Positions 1 to 6,758 of a stretch of 23,422 nucleotides of DNA are shown piece after piece. The position numbers were made by a program, and so were the translations under genes. A model generated the notes under the pieces. It worked only from the letters and a program-made list of their open reading frames with translations, was not told where the DNA came from and made no database searches. This DNA comes from Anaerocolumna sp. (GTDB lineage Bacteria > Bacillota > Clostridia > Lachnospirales > Lachnospiraceae): assembly GCA_029256035.1 (NCBI GenBank), contig JAQSYR010000013.1, forward strand, positions 1-23,422, in the 5' to 3' direction. Position 1 is the first letter of the stretch; every line of letters begins with the position of its first letter.

Positions 1-108
1 ATTCTTCCTAGAAGAATCACAGGTAACTGTGCAAAACACCAGAGAGCTCTTACAGTAGCAATTAAGAGAGCAAGACATATCGCATTAATGCCTTACACAT
101 TAGATTAA
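1..108 (+). CDS. rpsR: Ribosomal protein S18, C-terminal part
   Basis: This is the last 35 codons and TAA of a gene that begins before the window. The translation starts ILPRRITGNCAKHQ and ends RHIALMPYTLD, the strongly conserved C-terminal half of bacterial S18 (30S small subunit, binds S6 and 16S rRNA). The gene normally ends the rpsF-ssb-rpsR operon, and gdpP, rplI and dnaB further right fit the usual clostridial order. The final 33 coding bases are repeated at 5780-5812, so this 3' end is the left attachment site of an inserted island. The codons just upstream of the repeat are native, so the S18 protein is unchanged by the insertion. Confidence 0.96.
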   Translation: MLPRRITGNCAKHQRALTVAIKRARHIALMPYTLD

Positions 109-109
109 T
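76..109 (+). repeat. Left attachment site (attL) in the rpsR 3' end
   Basis: This 34-bp stretch covers the last 11 codons of rpsR and one further base. It recurs at 5780-5813 in the same orientation with 33 of 34 bases identical. The only difference (A at 99, T at 5803) is a synonymous third position of a threonine codon. Direct repeats of a gene's 3' end around foreign cargo are the mark of site-specific integration by a tyrosine or serine recombinase. The 3' ends of ribosomal protein genes are known targets of Gram-positive mobile islands. The crossover point is inferred to lie inside this block. Confidence 0.88.
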
Positions 110-149
110 TCTTGAAAACAAAGGATTTTCCTAAAAGTATATTCCTAAT

Positions 150-166
150 TACACCACTTTTACACC
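150..166 (+). repeat. TACACC direct-repeat pair beside attL
   Basis: TACACC occurs twice, 11 bp apart (150-155 and 161-166), starting 41 bp after the end of the att repeat. The same pattern, with G in place of C in both halves, lies exactly 41 bp after the right att repeat (5854-5870). Two 6-mers one helical turn apart are a plausible recombinase arm or accessory-factor site. That role is inference from spacing and duplication only. Confidence 0.45.
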
Positions 167-212
167 AAATGTGTAAAGATGTGGATTAAGGTATAAAACT
201 GAAAATGTTAAG

Positions 213-247
213 AACCGTCATATCATCAAAGATATGGCGGTTTTTTT
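213..247 (+). terminator. Terminator after rpsR (carried by the island)
   Basis: A 12-bp stem (213-224 with 231-242, one G-U pair, AUCAAA loop) is followed by seven T. It ends the rpsR transcript. Because it lies to the right of attL, it entered with the island and replaces the original terminator, which is now at 5892-5930. Confidence 0.88.
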
Positions 248-511
248 ATTTCTATAAATCGTTTTAGTAGAACTTTTTGCACTGAAAGTTTACTGATCAC
301 CTTATATTTAATTCTAAATTCATTAAAAACACTACTTCCAAACAAATCATAAAAACCATGATACCTTAAAATTACAAATGAATATTCCAGCGGTAATATG
401 TCAATGACTGATTAATTAAATTTTATAAGAAATATAGCTAGATATTGAAGGTGTAATTTATAAATACATAAAGGAATGAGAAGAAATCACAATATGGGAG
501 GAATGTTTGAT

Positions 512-667
512 GTGAAAATCAATATAATTTTTGATTATCATTATGAAGAAGAAGCCGAACGATATGCGCGTTCTTTAGAATACTTAAGGCATTATATACT
601 TAACAAACCACAGTTTTTCCTGTCGGCGGTTCTCAACTTCCATAATCAAGTGATTTTTGATTCATAG
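512..667 (+). CDS. Small hypothetical protein, 51 aa
   Basis: I do not recognise this protein. The reading frame is open from ATG 476, but that ATG directly abuts its AAGGA. A GTG at 512 sits nine bases after GGGAGGA (496-502) and is the better start. The product begins (M)KINIIFDYHYEEEAERYARS and is acidic in its first half and hydrophobic-aromatic near the end, with no signal peptide and no cysteine pair. It is the first ORF inside the island and stands alone, about 880 bp ahead of the cassette. It could be a short regulator of the element or a decayed fragment. Codon use looks ordinary for the window. Confidence 0.4.
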   Translation: MKINIIFDYHYEEEAERYARSLEYLRHYILNKPQFFLSAVLNFHNQVIFDS

Positions 668-739
668 GGTTCCTCCTAAATTTTTTTATTCAGATAAGTA
701 TAGTTCATGGTCAATTATTTTTTACTACGTTATCTTTTG

Positions 740-1174
740 AAGCACTTACATAAGAAGTAAAATAGTCAGTAGAAAAGAAGAAAAATTAGATCAGGAATCA
801 CTTATAAAACGGGATATAGTTTTAAATGAAATAGCGATGAAATCCGCTATTAGGTAAATCTAAAACTGAATATAGAAGAATGTATGAAGCAGGCATTTAT
901 TGGTTATGTGAAGAATAATGATCAAGCACCGGAATAACTGATGGAAAAAATGTCTACTTATACATTGAGTGCGTTGGAAGATTGGGGAGAAATAGGACAG
1001 GTTTCTACAGAAACATACCCAAAAGGTGGATTGACTTCCATAAGTGGTTACTGTAATTCTTAGAAAGGAGAAATAGGATATATCGAAGGTATGTACTGTG
1101 AATATTATGGATATGAATTGCCAGGAGATAGATATACTTTCATTAATGCAGCAGTGCTTAGCCACTATAAGTGA
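740..1174 (+). pseudogene. Decayed ORF, family not recognised
   Basis: A protein-like reading frame survives on the plus strand but is broken several times. From ATG 884 it reads MKQAFIGYVKNNDQAPE, stop TAA at 935-937, then LMEKMSTYTLSALEDWGEIG and more, stop TAG at 1061-1063, then KGEIGYIEGMYCEYYGYELP and on to TGA at 1172-1174. A segment in another frame just upstream (about 740-856) reads KEEKLDQESLIKRDIVLNEI, suggesting that a frameshift separates it. The mix of acidic, aromatic and glycine residues with no low-complexity runs looks like former coding sequence. I cannot name the family. A 168-aa open frame on the opposite strand is hydrophobic and seems to be its antisense shadow. Confidence 0.45.
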
Positions 1175-1478
1175 AACAGATAATATGATATCTAGAAGAA
1201 TGAGGAAGGTAGGTATAGCACCTTGCTTTCTTTTGTTGGACGAATATTGATATTTATGTAAAATAAAAAAACTAAGTAAAATAACAGTGAGTAGACGACC
1301 AAGAAAATTTATACTCAACAGTTTTTGATGTTTTGAAAATAATATTGAAGAGGCTGGGGGGAGCATGAGTTAATATATGAAAATTTATATTTTGTAATGT
1401 TGAGTATTGGTAGGTACTTTAAAATAAAAATAAAGTATATGACAAAAATTACATAGTTTATTTGTATAGTTTTTCTGT
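1175..1478. other. Intergenic stretch before the island cassette
   Basis: AT-rich DNA with no supportable gene. It holds a short inverted repeat (TACTTTA / TAAAGTA, 1416-1438), whose T-run is too weak to call a terminator. It lies between the decayed ORF and the promoter of the four-gene cassette. Confidence 0.4.
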
Positions 1479-1507
1479 TTGGTAAATATATGAAAATGTG
1501 GTATAAT
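1479..1507 (+). promoter_or_regulatory. Promoter of the island cassette
   Basis: TTGGTA (1479-1484), 17-bp spacer, perfect TATAAT (1502-1507). It lies 38 bp before the first cassette gene and is followed by a GGGGAG ribosome site. The three following genes have no comparably good promoter of their own, so it probably drives all four. Confidence 0.6.
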
Positions 1508-1545
1508 TATATAGAAAGAAATATTATAAGTAGGGGAGACTACGT

Positions 1546-2226
1546 ATGGAGTATTTTATTCTAAATAGTTACTTAAAGAGGAAAAATGATAATAAAAAGA
1601 CATTCGTAAATGCACTTAAATTGCTTAGTAAAGTTGAACTCATATTGTTTTTTACAATGCTAATAAGTGCGATGATATCCTTAGTTTTTCTATTTATAAG
1701 AATAGAAAACGGTTTGCTTTATATATGTATTCTATTGGAACTGATGAGTGTTTCCATCTTATATTTTATACAACATAGAAAAGATAAAAATAATAGTGAA
1801 CAAAACATTGAGAAGTTGGATAAAAAATATGAAGATACTATCAATTGGTTGAATGGATTGGGATTAAATGATAAATATAAAATTAAGCAATTATGCAATA
1901 GATGCAAGCAAGAAATTGAGCAAAACAAGCAAGGGGAGGGAAAGTTTAGGCAGTTTATTGATAGGATATTTACTTTGTTTTTAATACCAATTTACGCGGC
2001 AATAGTAACCTTGGCAATACAGCAAAGTACAAATATAACAGATCAGATGATGAGTTTAATAATTATCGGTATCGCAGGGATAATTCTATATATTTTGATA
2101 TTTGGAGTAATTAATTTTTTATTACCTATTATAAATAGTGAATACGTAGAAATGGATAAAATGGTAAAACTATTACAGGGAGTACTGGATAGGAAATATG
2201 AAATAGTAGAAACAGATATAAAGTGA
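1546..2226 (+). CDS. Four-TM membrane protein of the island cassette
   Basis: A 226-aa integral membrane protein that I cannot assign to a family. Hydrophobic segments lie at about residues 31-51, 56-76, 141-161 and 168-195. The two hairpins are separated by a charged, probably coiled-coil loop of about 60 residues (QHRKDKNNSEQNIEKLDKKY onward). There is no signal peptide or lipobox. GGGGAG (1533-1538) stands seven bases before ATG 1546. It is the first gene of the cassette, 17 bp before the next start. A 2TM-coil-2TM layout next to a nucleotide-enzyme-like protein resembles the 4TM pore-forming effectors of nucleotide-signalling defence systems. The effector role is inference from layout and neighbours only. 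Confidence 0.75.
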   Translation: MEYFILNSYLKRKNDNKKTFVNALKLLSKVELILFFTMLISAMISLVFLFIRIENGLLYICILLELMSVSILYFIQHRKDKNNSEQNIEKLDKKYEDTINWLNGLGLNDKYKIKQLCNRCKQEIEQNKQGEGKFRQFIDRIFTLFLIPIYAAIVTLAIQQSTNITDQMMSLIIIGIAGIILYILIFGVINFLLPIINSEYVEMDKMVKLLQGVLDRKYEIVETDIK

Positions 2227-2243
2227 TAAAGGAGCACATTTTT

Positions 2244-3242
2244 ATGAGCATTAAAGTAGGAGATAAATGCCTTATTTGTGGTGATAGAGCAGAAGTATAC
2301 TCAACGAATGATATAAACTATAAGTTTATAGAATGTAATAACTGTGGACGTGTAAATTACAATACATATGATTTCAATTCAAGCTATAAAATAGATAAGG
2401 ATATTTTGGCATCATATCTTTATTATAATGGAAAAATTGATAAATTAATTGAAGATGAACACCATTATGATTTTATTGGATCTCAGAAAAAGTTTGAAGA
2501 GGATATTAAAATATATCCATATGCAAAATATATATCAAAAGAGGAGTGTATAGCGTGGTATCCAAAGTCATTTAGTGAAAAAGTTGACGTGATTTTAATA
2601 GGGTTTGCGAAACTATTAAAATTCGATGGCTGTCCAATAACTTTTACAGATGGACAACTTTTAAGTGCATTATTTATCAAGAGATATAATAAGGATAACA
2701 TAGAGACAAGCCTAAATGAGAGAAACTTGCAATTGAAATTCATACTTATATATTTAGAAGATAATTCTTATATTAAATCCATGGACCAAAATAATATTAT
2801 GCTGTTACCTAATGCATTATCAAGAATAGATAAATTACAAAAAGATATAGCATTAAATAGTAAATATGTTTTTGTAGCAATGTCTTTTGCGCCAGAAATG
2901 TCAGAGGTTCGTATGGCAATAAGAAGTGCTATTGAGCAGTCAGGATATATACCTCGTATTATGGATGAAATAGAACATAACCATCAAATTGTGCCAGAGA
3001 TGCTTTATGAAATAAGAAATAGTAGTTTTGTCATAGCGGAACTAACAGGGCATAATAATGGGGCATATTTTGAAGCAGGATATGCATTAGGATTGGGGAA
3101 AGAAGTGGTGCATATTTGTAAAAAGGATGTATTTGGAACAGATGGACATTTTGATGTAAAACAGGTAAATACGATACTATGGGAAAATACAGAAGATCTT
3201 AATTTTAGATTACGAAAAAGGATTGAGGCAACAATAATGTAA
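2244..3242 (+). CDS. Zinc-ribbon protein with NDT/TIR-like domain
   Basis: The start is ATG 2244, nine bases after AAAGGAG; an in-frame GTG at 2223 overlaps the previous gene and has no ribosome site. The 332-aa product opens with a treble-clef or ribbon pattern (C9-x2-C12 and C31-x2-C34). A central region of about 170 residues (35-206) has no motif I know. Residues 207-332 look like the nucleoside 2-deoxyribosyltransferase / TIR-like Rossmann fold: a KYVFVAMSF first strand, AELTGHNNGAYFEAGYALG with Glu277 where the family has its catalytic Glu, then GKEVVHICK. Such domains cleave nucleosides or NAD+, or bind nucleotides, in several phage-defence systems. Substrate and activity here are unknown. 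It lies between a membrane protein and a helicase in one operon. Confidence 0.75.
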   Translation: MSIKVGDKCLICGDRAEVYSTNDINYKFIECNNCGRVNYNTYDFNSSYKIDKDILASYLYYNGKIDKLIEDEHHYDFIGSQKKFEEDIKIYPYAKYISKEECIAWYPKSFSEKVDVILIGFAKLLKFDGCPITFTDGQLLSALFIKRYNKDNIETSLNERNLQLKFILIYLEDNSYIKSMDQNNIMLLPNALSRIDKLQKDIALNSKYVFVAMSFAPEMSEVRMAIRSAIEQSGYIPRIMDEIEHNHQIVPEMLYEIRNSSFVIAELTGHNNGAYFEAGYALGLGKEVVHICKKDVFGTDGHFDVKQVNTILWENTEDLNFRLRKRIEATIM

Positions 3243-3318
3243 GAATATGGTTGTCCAATGAGCAGAGGTAAACTATAATGGGTCTTTTAGCTATAAATGA
3301 ATATGGAGGTGTAAACTA

Positions 3319-5220
3319 GTGTTAAGTAAATATGATAAAAATTATTTTATGACAGCAAATCCCAATATATATGACAATTCGAAGCTTCGTGACCCACAGA
3401 TACGAGGGTATTACATGGTATATGATCACTTTGCTGTTAAAAACAAAAAAACACATGCCATTGTTATTTTGCCTACAGGTGTAGGAAAAACAGGTTTAAT
3501 TGGATTGCTACCATATCATATATGCAAAGGGAGGGTATTGATAATAACGCCACAGCTTACTATAAAAGATACAGTTGCGGATTCACTTAATCCAGATAAC
3601 CCGGAAAGCTTTTGGTATAAACGAGATGTCTTTAAGAATCCAAATGAAGCACCTGTACTTGTAGAATATGAAAGTAAAACACCCAAAGAAATACTAGATT
3701 CAGCTAATGTTGTTTTGCTAAATATTCATAAACTGCAAGCAAGGCTTGAAAGTTCACCTCTGAATTTTCTGGATGAAAATTACTTTGACATGATTATTAT
3801 TGATGAAGCACATCATTCGGCAGCGAATACCTGGATAGCTACAGTAAACTACTTTAAAGAAGCAAAAGTTGTTAAGTTAACAGGAACACCTATTAGGACT
3901 GATGGAGTAGAACTGGCGGGTGAATTGGTTTATAAATATAAGCTTAGTCAAGCAATGGCTGCTGGCTATGTAAAGTCATTGAGAAACATTGAGTATATAC
4001 CTGAGCAATTATTACTCACTTTGGATAAGGATGAATCTAAGAAATATACTCTGGAAGAAATACTAGAATTAGACTTACGGGATGAAGATTGGATTAAGAG
4101 ATCAGTAGCATATTCTAGAGAGTGTTCAGAGCGTGTTGTAGATTCGAGCATAAATTTGTTAAACAACAAAAGGAGAGATGGATCGAAAGTACCACACAAA
4201 ATAATAGCAGTAGCATGTAGCATATCCCATGCGGAACAGATTAAAGAGATTTATTTACAAAGAGGATACAAAGCAGAGGTAATACATAGTAAACAAATTC
4301 CTGAAGAAATAAAAAAAATTAAAAATGACATTGAAAATCATCGTATTGATGTAATAATAAATGTAGCAATGCTTGGTGAAGGATATGATCATGTATATTT
4401 AAGCATTGCTGCTATATTTAGACCTTTTAAAAGTGAATTACCTTATGAGCAATTTATTGGGCGTGTACTTCGTGCAATACCTGATAATGACGTGGAAAAA
4501 TTAGATGATAACATTGCAGATGTGATATCTCATAAGAACTTGAATTTAATCGAGTTATGGAATAAATATAAAATTGAAATACAGGAAAGTGAGGTCATTA
4601 AACATCTACAAAATGAAAATATTATGAACGACGCTGAAGGGGCTGCTTTACCTACTGATGGTAGCGGCGATATGAAGCCTGCTATTGGAGAGGTTAGCGA
4701 AATAGGCAAGGGTTCTTTTAGTGAAGATGCTTACTTAAATACTGAACTAATAAAGAGGCATAAGGAAGAGGAACAAAAACAGAAAAAAGATATTGAGAAG
4801 CTACAAAAATTATTGAGTATAGATTATGAACAGGCTCTATCCATTTATAATCAAACCAGAACTAAGGATACAGCGGCAATTAAGCGCCCAGATTTATATT
4901 TTTCAAGTAGAAAAAAGAATTTAGATGTTGAAATAAGAGAAGTTATCGTGCCAGAGTTAATTACGAAATATGAAATAGATCAGCTAGACAAAACATTAAG
5001 TGAATGTCGATTGTTTACCAATAACAGATATTCATGGATTAAAACAGCAGTTAAAAATAATGTAGCAATGCTTGCATTATATTTTAATACATATCTTAAA
5101 AATGAAATTGGTAAAGCTAGGGACGTTTGGACAACTTCTGATTATGATAATGCATTTATAAAACTGCCTGTGGTTAAAGAATTTGTTGAAAGAGTATTAT
5201 CTGACTATATGCAACCTTAA
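3319..5220 (+). CDS. SF2 DEAH-box helicase (ResIII-like)
   Basis: A 633-aa superfamily 2 helicase. Walker A is LPTGVGKTGL (51-60), motif II is DEAH (162-165), motif III is TGTP (188-191), motif V is AMLGEGYDH (350-358) and motif VI is QFIGRVLR (378-385). This is a complete ATPase core of the type III restriction / DEAD-like group, with a Q-motif-like LRDPQIRG before it. After residue 400 comes a charged linker, then about 170 residues of unrecognised C-terminal domain ending in a predicted helix. No nuclease or methylase motif is visible, so it is not a complete restriction enzyme. The start is GTG 3319, nine bases after GGAGG; it is 76 bp from the upstream gene. In a defence cassette it would be the natural sensor or translocase; that is inference. 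Confidence 0.9.
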   Translation: MLSKYDKNYFMTANPNIYDNSKLRDPQIRGYYMVYDHFAVKNKKTHAIVILPTGVGKTGLIGLLPYHICKGRVLIITPQLTIKDTVADSLNPDNPESFWYKRDVFKNPNEAPVLVEYESKTPKEILDSANVVLLNIHKLQARLESSPLNFLDENYFDMIIIDEAHHSAANTWIATVNYFKEAKVVKLTGTPIRTDGVELAGELVYKYKLSQAMAAGYVKSLRNIEYIPEQLLLTLDKDESKKYTLEEILELDLRDEDWIKRSVAYSRECSERVVDSSINLLNNKRRDGSKVPHKIIAVACSISHAEQIKEIYLQRGYKAEVIHSKQIPEEIKKIKNDIENHRIDVIINVAMLGEGYDHVYLSIAAIFRPFKSELPYEQFIGRVLRAIPDNDVEKLDDNIADVISHKNLNLIELWNKYKIEIQESEVIKHLQNENIMNDAEGAALPTDGSGDMKPAIGEVSEIGKGSFSEDAYLNTELIKRHKEEEQKQKKDIEKLQKLLSIDYEQALSIYNQTRTKDTAAIKRPDLYFSSRKKNLDVEIREVIVPELITKYEIDQLDKTLSECRLFTNNRYSWIKTAVKNNVAMLALYFNTYLKNEIGKARDVWTTSDYDNAFIKLPVVKEFVERVLSDYMQP

Positions 5221-5261
5221 TATTTGGGTGTATAATGTTGATAAATAAAGGAGGATGTGCT

Positions 5262-5588
5262 ATGTCTGATTATATCAAAAAGATTTATGATATGATGTAC
5301 TCACCGATAATTACACCATATAATTTGTTAGAAAATTCTAAGTTGGACAACTATGCTTACGTTAAATATTATAAATCTGGCAATGACTTAATTGCTGAAA
5401 TGCAGTGTGATATGCAAGAAGAAGGAATAAAAACTTTCTACTATCACTTTGATGCTAGGGATTATCTGCAAAGAATATATGCAGGAGATCAAAATAGCAA
5501 AGAACTGATTTTTGAAAGGGATAGCGCTATTGCAGAAGCAAAGAACGATTATCATGCATCTTTACCAGAAAATTCTAAGGCTGTGTAA
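5262..5588 (+). CDS. Small cassette protein, 108 aa, unknown
   Basis: ATG 5262 is preceded by a strong AAAGGAGG (5247-5254), so it is preferred to an in-frame upstream ATG at 5235. The product starts MSDYIKKIYDMMYSPIITPY and is rich in Tyr, Asp and Lys, with a possible C-terminal helix (ELIFERDSAIAEAKNDY). It has no membrane segment, no cysteine pair and no family I recognise. It follows the helicase stop by 41 bp on the same strand and is probably the last gene of the operon. Possible roles are helicase cofactor, adaptor or immunity-type regulator. No direct evidence separates these. Confidence 0.65.
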   Translation: MSDYIKKIYDMMYSPIITPYNLLENSKLDNYAYVKYYKSGNDLIAEMQCDMQEEGIKTFYYHFDARDYLQRIYAGDQNSKELIFERDSAIAEAKNDYHASLPENSKAV

Positions 5589-5779
5589 GTGAAACTAAAA
5601 ATAAGATTTGTTGTTAGCTGGAGGTTACTAAGATTTTTACACCTATACACGATCTTATGCACTCTTTGCAAATTAAATGATGGTGCCAGACGGAGAATGA
5701 CGGATATGTGGAGGATCATGAAACGTAGTAACATAGGGCACCACTGCTTAAGACGAAGCCTGTTGAATTCCAATCAGTC
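5589..5779. other. Right island flank, possible gene remnant
   Basis: About 190 bp between the last cassette gene and attR. A short open piece reads WCQTENDGYVEDHET and then stops (TAG TAA, about 5730). It may be the tail of a lost gene, but I cannot place it. There is no terminator hairpin with a T-run here, so cassette transcription may continue to the terminator at 5892-5930. Confidence 0.35.
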
Positions 5780-5813
5780 CATATCGCATTAATGCCTTAC
5801 ACTTTAGATTAAT
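5780..5813 (+). repeat. Right attachment site (attR), rpsR tail copy
   Basis: Second copy of the rpsR end, with 33 of 34 bases matching 76-109. Its frame would encode HIALMPYTLD and stop, but a TAG TAA upstream cuts it off from any gene, so it is a non-coding footprint. It marks the right border of the island. DNA to its right is taken as the original sequence downstream of rpsR. Confidence 0.88.
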
Positions 5814-5853
5814 CCCAGTAAAATAATGGATTTCAGATAGTGAGAGGTCGTAG

Positions 5854-5870
5854 TACACGACTTGTACACG
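5854..5870 (+). repeat. TACACG direct-repeat pair beside attR
   Basis: TACACG occurs twice, 11 bp apart, 41 bp after the att repeat, the same layout as at 150-166. The variant base (G here, C there) is shared by both halves within each copy. This matches either a recombinase accessory site or homology of two rpsR downstream regions. Confidence 0.45.
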
Positions 5871-5891
5871 TTTTGAATAAGAAATGAAAAT

Positions 5892-5930
5892 AGCCGTTAC
5901 ATAACCTTCGGGTTGTGTAGCGGCTTTTTT
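5892..5930 (+). terminator. Original rpsR terminator
   Basis: A 15-bp stem (5892-5906 with 5911-5925, two G-U pairs) closed by a UUCG tetraloop and followed by a T-run. It lies about 80 bp after the attR copy of the rpsR tail, so before insertion it would have ended the rpsR operon. It now probably ends transcription coming out of the island. Confidence 0.9.
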
Positions 5931-5997
5931 AATAAGTTGAAGCTATTGATAAACTTACCATTAGCTTTGTTAAAATTACAGTAAAATAGACTACAAG

Positions 5998-6199
5998 TGA
6001 GTATTCCGGATACCTTTGAGCCAGGTGTCCGGTCGTTTGGAGCCACCTTATGCTACCTTTGCTTTGGCTTTAATTATTAAATTACGAATCATCAGATTTG
6101 TAAGAGATATTAGTTAAGCCAAAACAAAGTGGCTCTGTTTCGCCGGAACGATGGCTCCCATTTTTCCGGAATCGTGGCTCCCAACGACAAGAATATTCA
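5998..6199. mobile_element. MITE with IS21-family-like ends (202 bp)
   Basis: A short element with long inverted ends and no transposase. TGAGTATTCCGGA at the left mirrors the right end, whose complement begins TGAATATTC, giving 5'-TG...CA-3' termini. Each arm carries repeated CCGGA-type and TGGCTC blocks: GAGCCA at 6018 and 6040 on the left, TGGCTC at 6130, 6152 and 6175 on the right, spaced 22-23 bp. Inner arms also mirror (TTTGGCTTTA / TAAGCCAAA). Flanking heptamers CTACAAG (5991-5997) and CTACATG (6200-6206) look like a target duplication with one change. Multiple terminal repeats of this kind are typical of IS21-family elements. istA and istB are absent, so it is non-autonomous. The family assignment is from memory of the end pattern. 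Confidence 0.72.
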
Positions 6200-6258
6200 C
6201 TACATGCCAAACACTCTGTACAACCTGAACCGACCCATGTACTATATTAGCTATATCT

Positions 6259-6651
6259 TTGCTTAATGGTTGTTCAAAGCAGAATGAGAAACAAAAAGAT
6301 ACAACCGCTGCCGAAACATCTGCAACTGAAACAACAGCAACTGAAACAACTCAGTCAGATACAGAAACCGCTCAAGAAGAAACCAATTCAAAAGAGGAAA
6401 CCCAGACAAATCAGGAAGATGCAAACCAAGGCAAAAGTGAAATGAAAAAGGAAGCCACTTTTGTAGGTCAGGTCGATAGTAATTCTATGGAAGTTACAAT
6501 TGATAATGAACTAACGGTGTTATTCCTTTCTGAAAGTATAAAAGCAAGCTTTAATCTAGGCGACTTAAAGAATGGAAACAAAATAGAAGTAACCTATTAC
6601 GAAAATGATTCAAGTCAGTTGGTAGTAAGTGTAATTATTAAATTAAATTAG
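6259..6651 (+). pseudogene. Lipoprotein gene lacking its 5' end
   Basis: The frame opens at a stop (6226-6228) and reads TDPCTILAISLLNGCSKQ: a hydrophobic stretch and lipobox (LLNGC) without a start codon or a positively charged n-region. Behind it come a Thr/Glu/Ala-rich linker (ETSATETTATETTQ) and a compact C-terminal domain of about 65 residues (ATFVGQVDSNSMEV to the end) that looks like a small beta-barrel seen in clostridial lipoproteins. The MITE ends only about 50 bp upstream, so the promoter and signal start were probably lost in the same rearrangement. A TTG at 6259 could in principle start translation but has no ribosome site and would give a protein without a signal peptide. The terminator follows at 6671-6717. 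Confidence 0.65.
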
Positions 6652-6670
6652 TAAATTAGTTAGTAGCCAG

Positions 6671-6717
6671 TGCCCAAACTAGTGATAATTCTACGGTTTG
6701 GGCATCTTATTTTTTTG
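6671..6717 (+). terminator. Terminator before gdpP
   Basis: Perfect 9-bp stem TGCCCAAAC (6671-6679) / GTTTGGGCA (6696-6704), followed by a T-rich tract. It separates the broken lipoprotein gene from gdpP. Confidence 0.85.
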
Positions 6718-6752
6718 AAAATAAAAGTCTTTAATTAGGTCAGCAAAAATGT

Positions 6753-6758
6753 TATAAT
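6753..6758 (+). promoter_or_regulatory. Possible -10 box of the gdpP operon
   Basis: A perfect TATAAT just after the upstream terminator, with no convincing -35 box. It overlaps the first ATG of the gdpP frame (6757), so if it is a real -10 element that ATG cannot be the start. Confidence 0.35.

Larger units (their letters stand above)
110..511. other. Left island flank without a clear gene
   Basis: AT-rich non-coding DNA between the rpsR stop and the first small ORF. It contains the direct-repeat pair at 150-166 and the terminator at 213-247. Beyond about 250 I see no ORF, hairpin or promoter that I would defend, and no integrase or excisionase. Confidence 0.5.

Noticed and set aside
860..1366. 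168-aa open frame on the minus strand
   Set aside because: It is the antisense of the decayed plus-strand gene, is Ser/Phe/Ile-rich without family features, and has no ribosome site that I trust.
3319..5220. Restriction-modification or CRISPR helicase
   Set aside because: No methylase or nuclease motif is present in the neighbourhood, and there is no CRISPR array or cas gene in the window.
5589..5792. 67-aa frame overlapping the right att site
   Set aside because: It has GTG start, no ribosome site and basic low-information content, and overlaps attR; likely chance.
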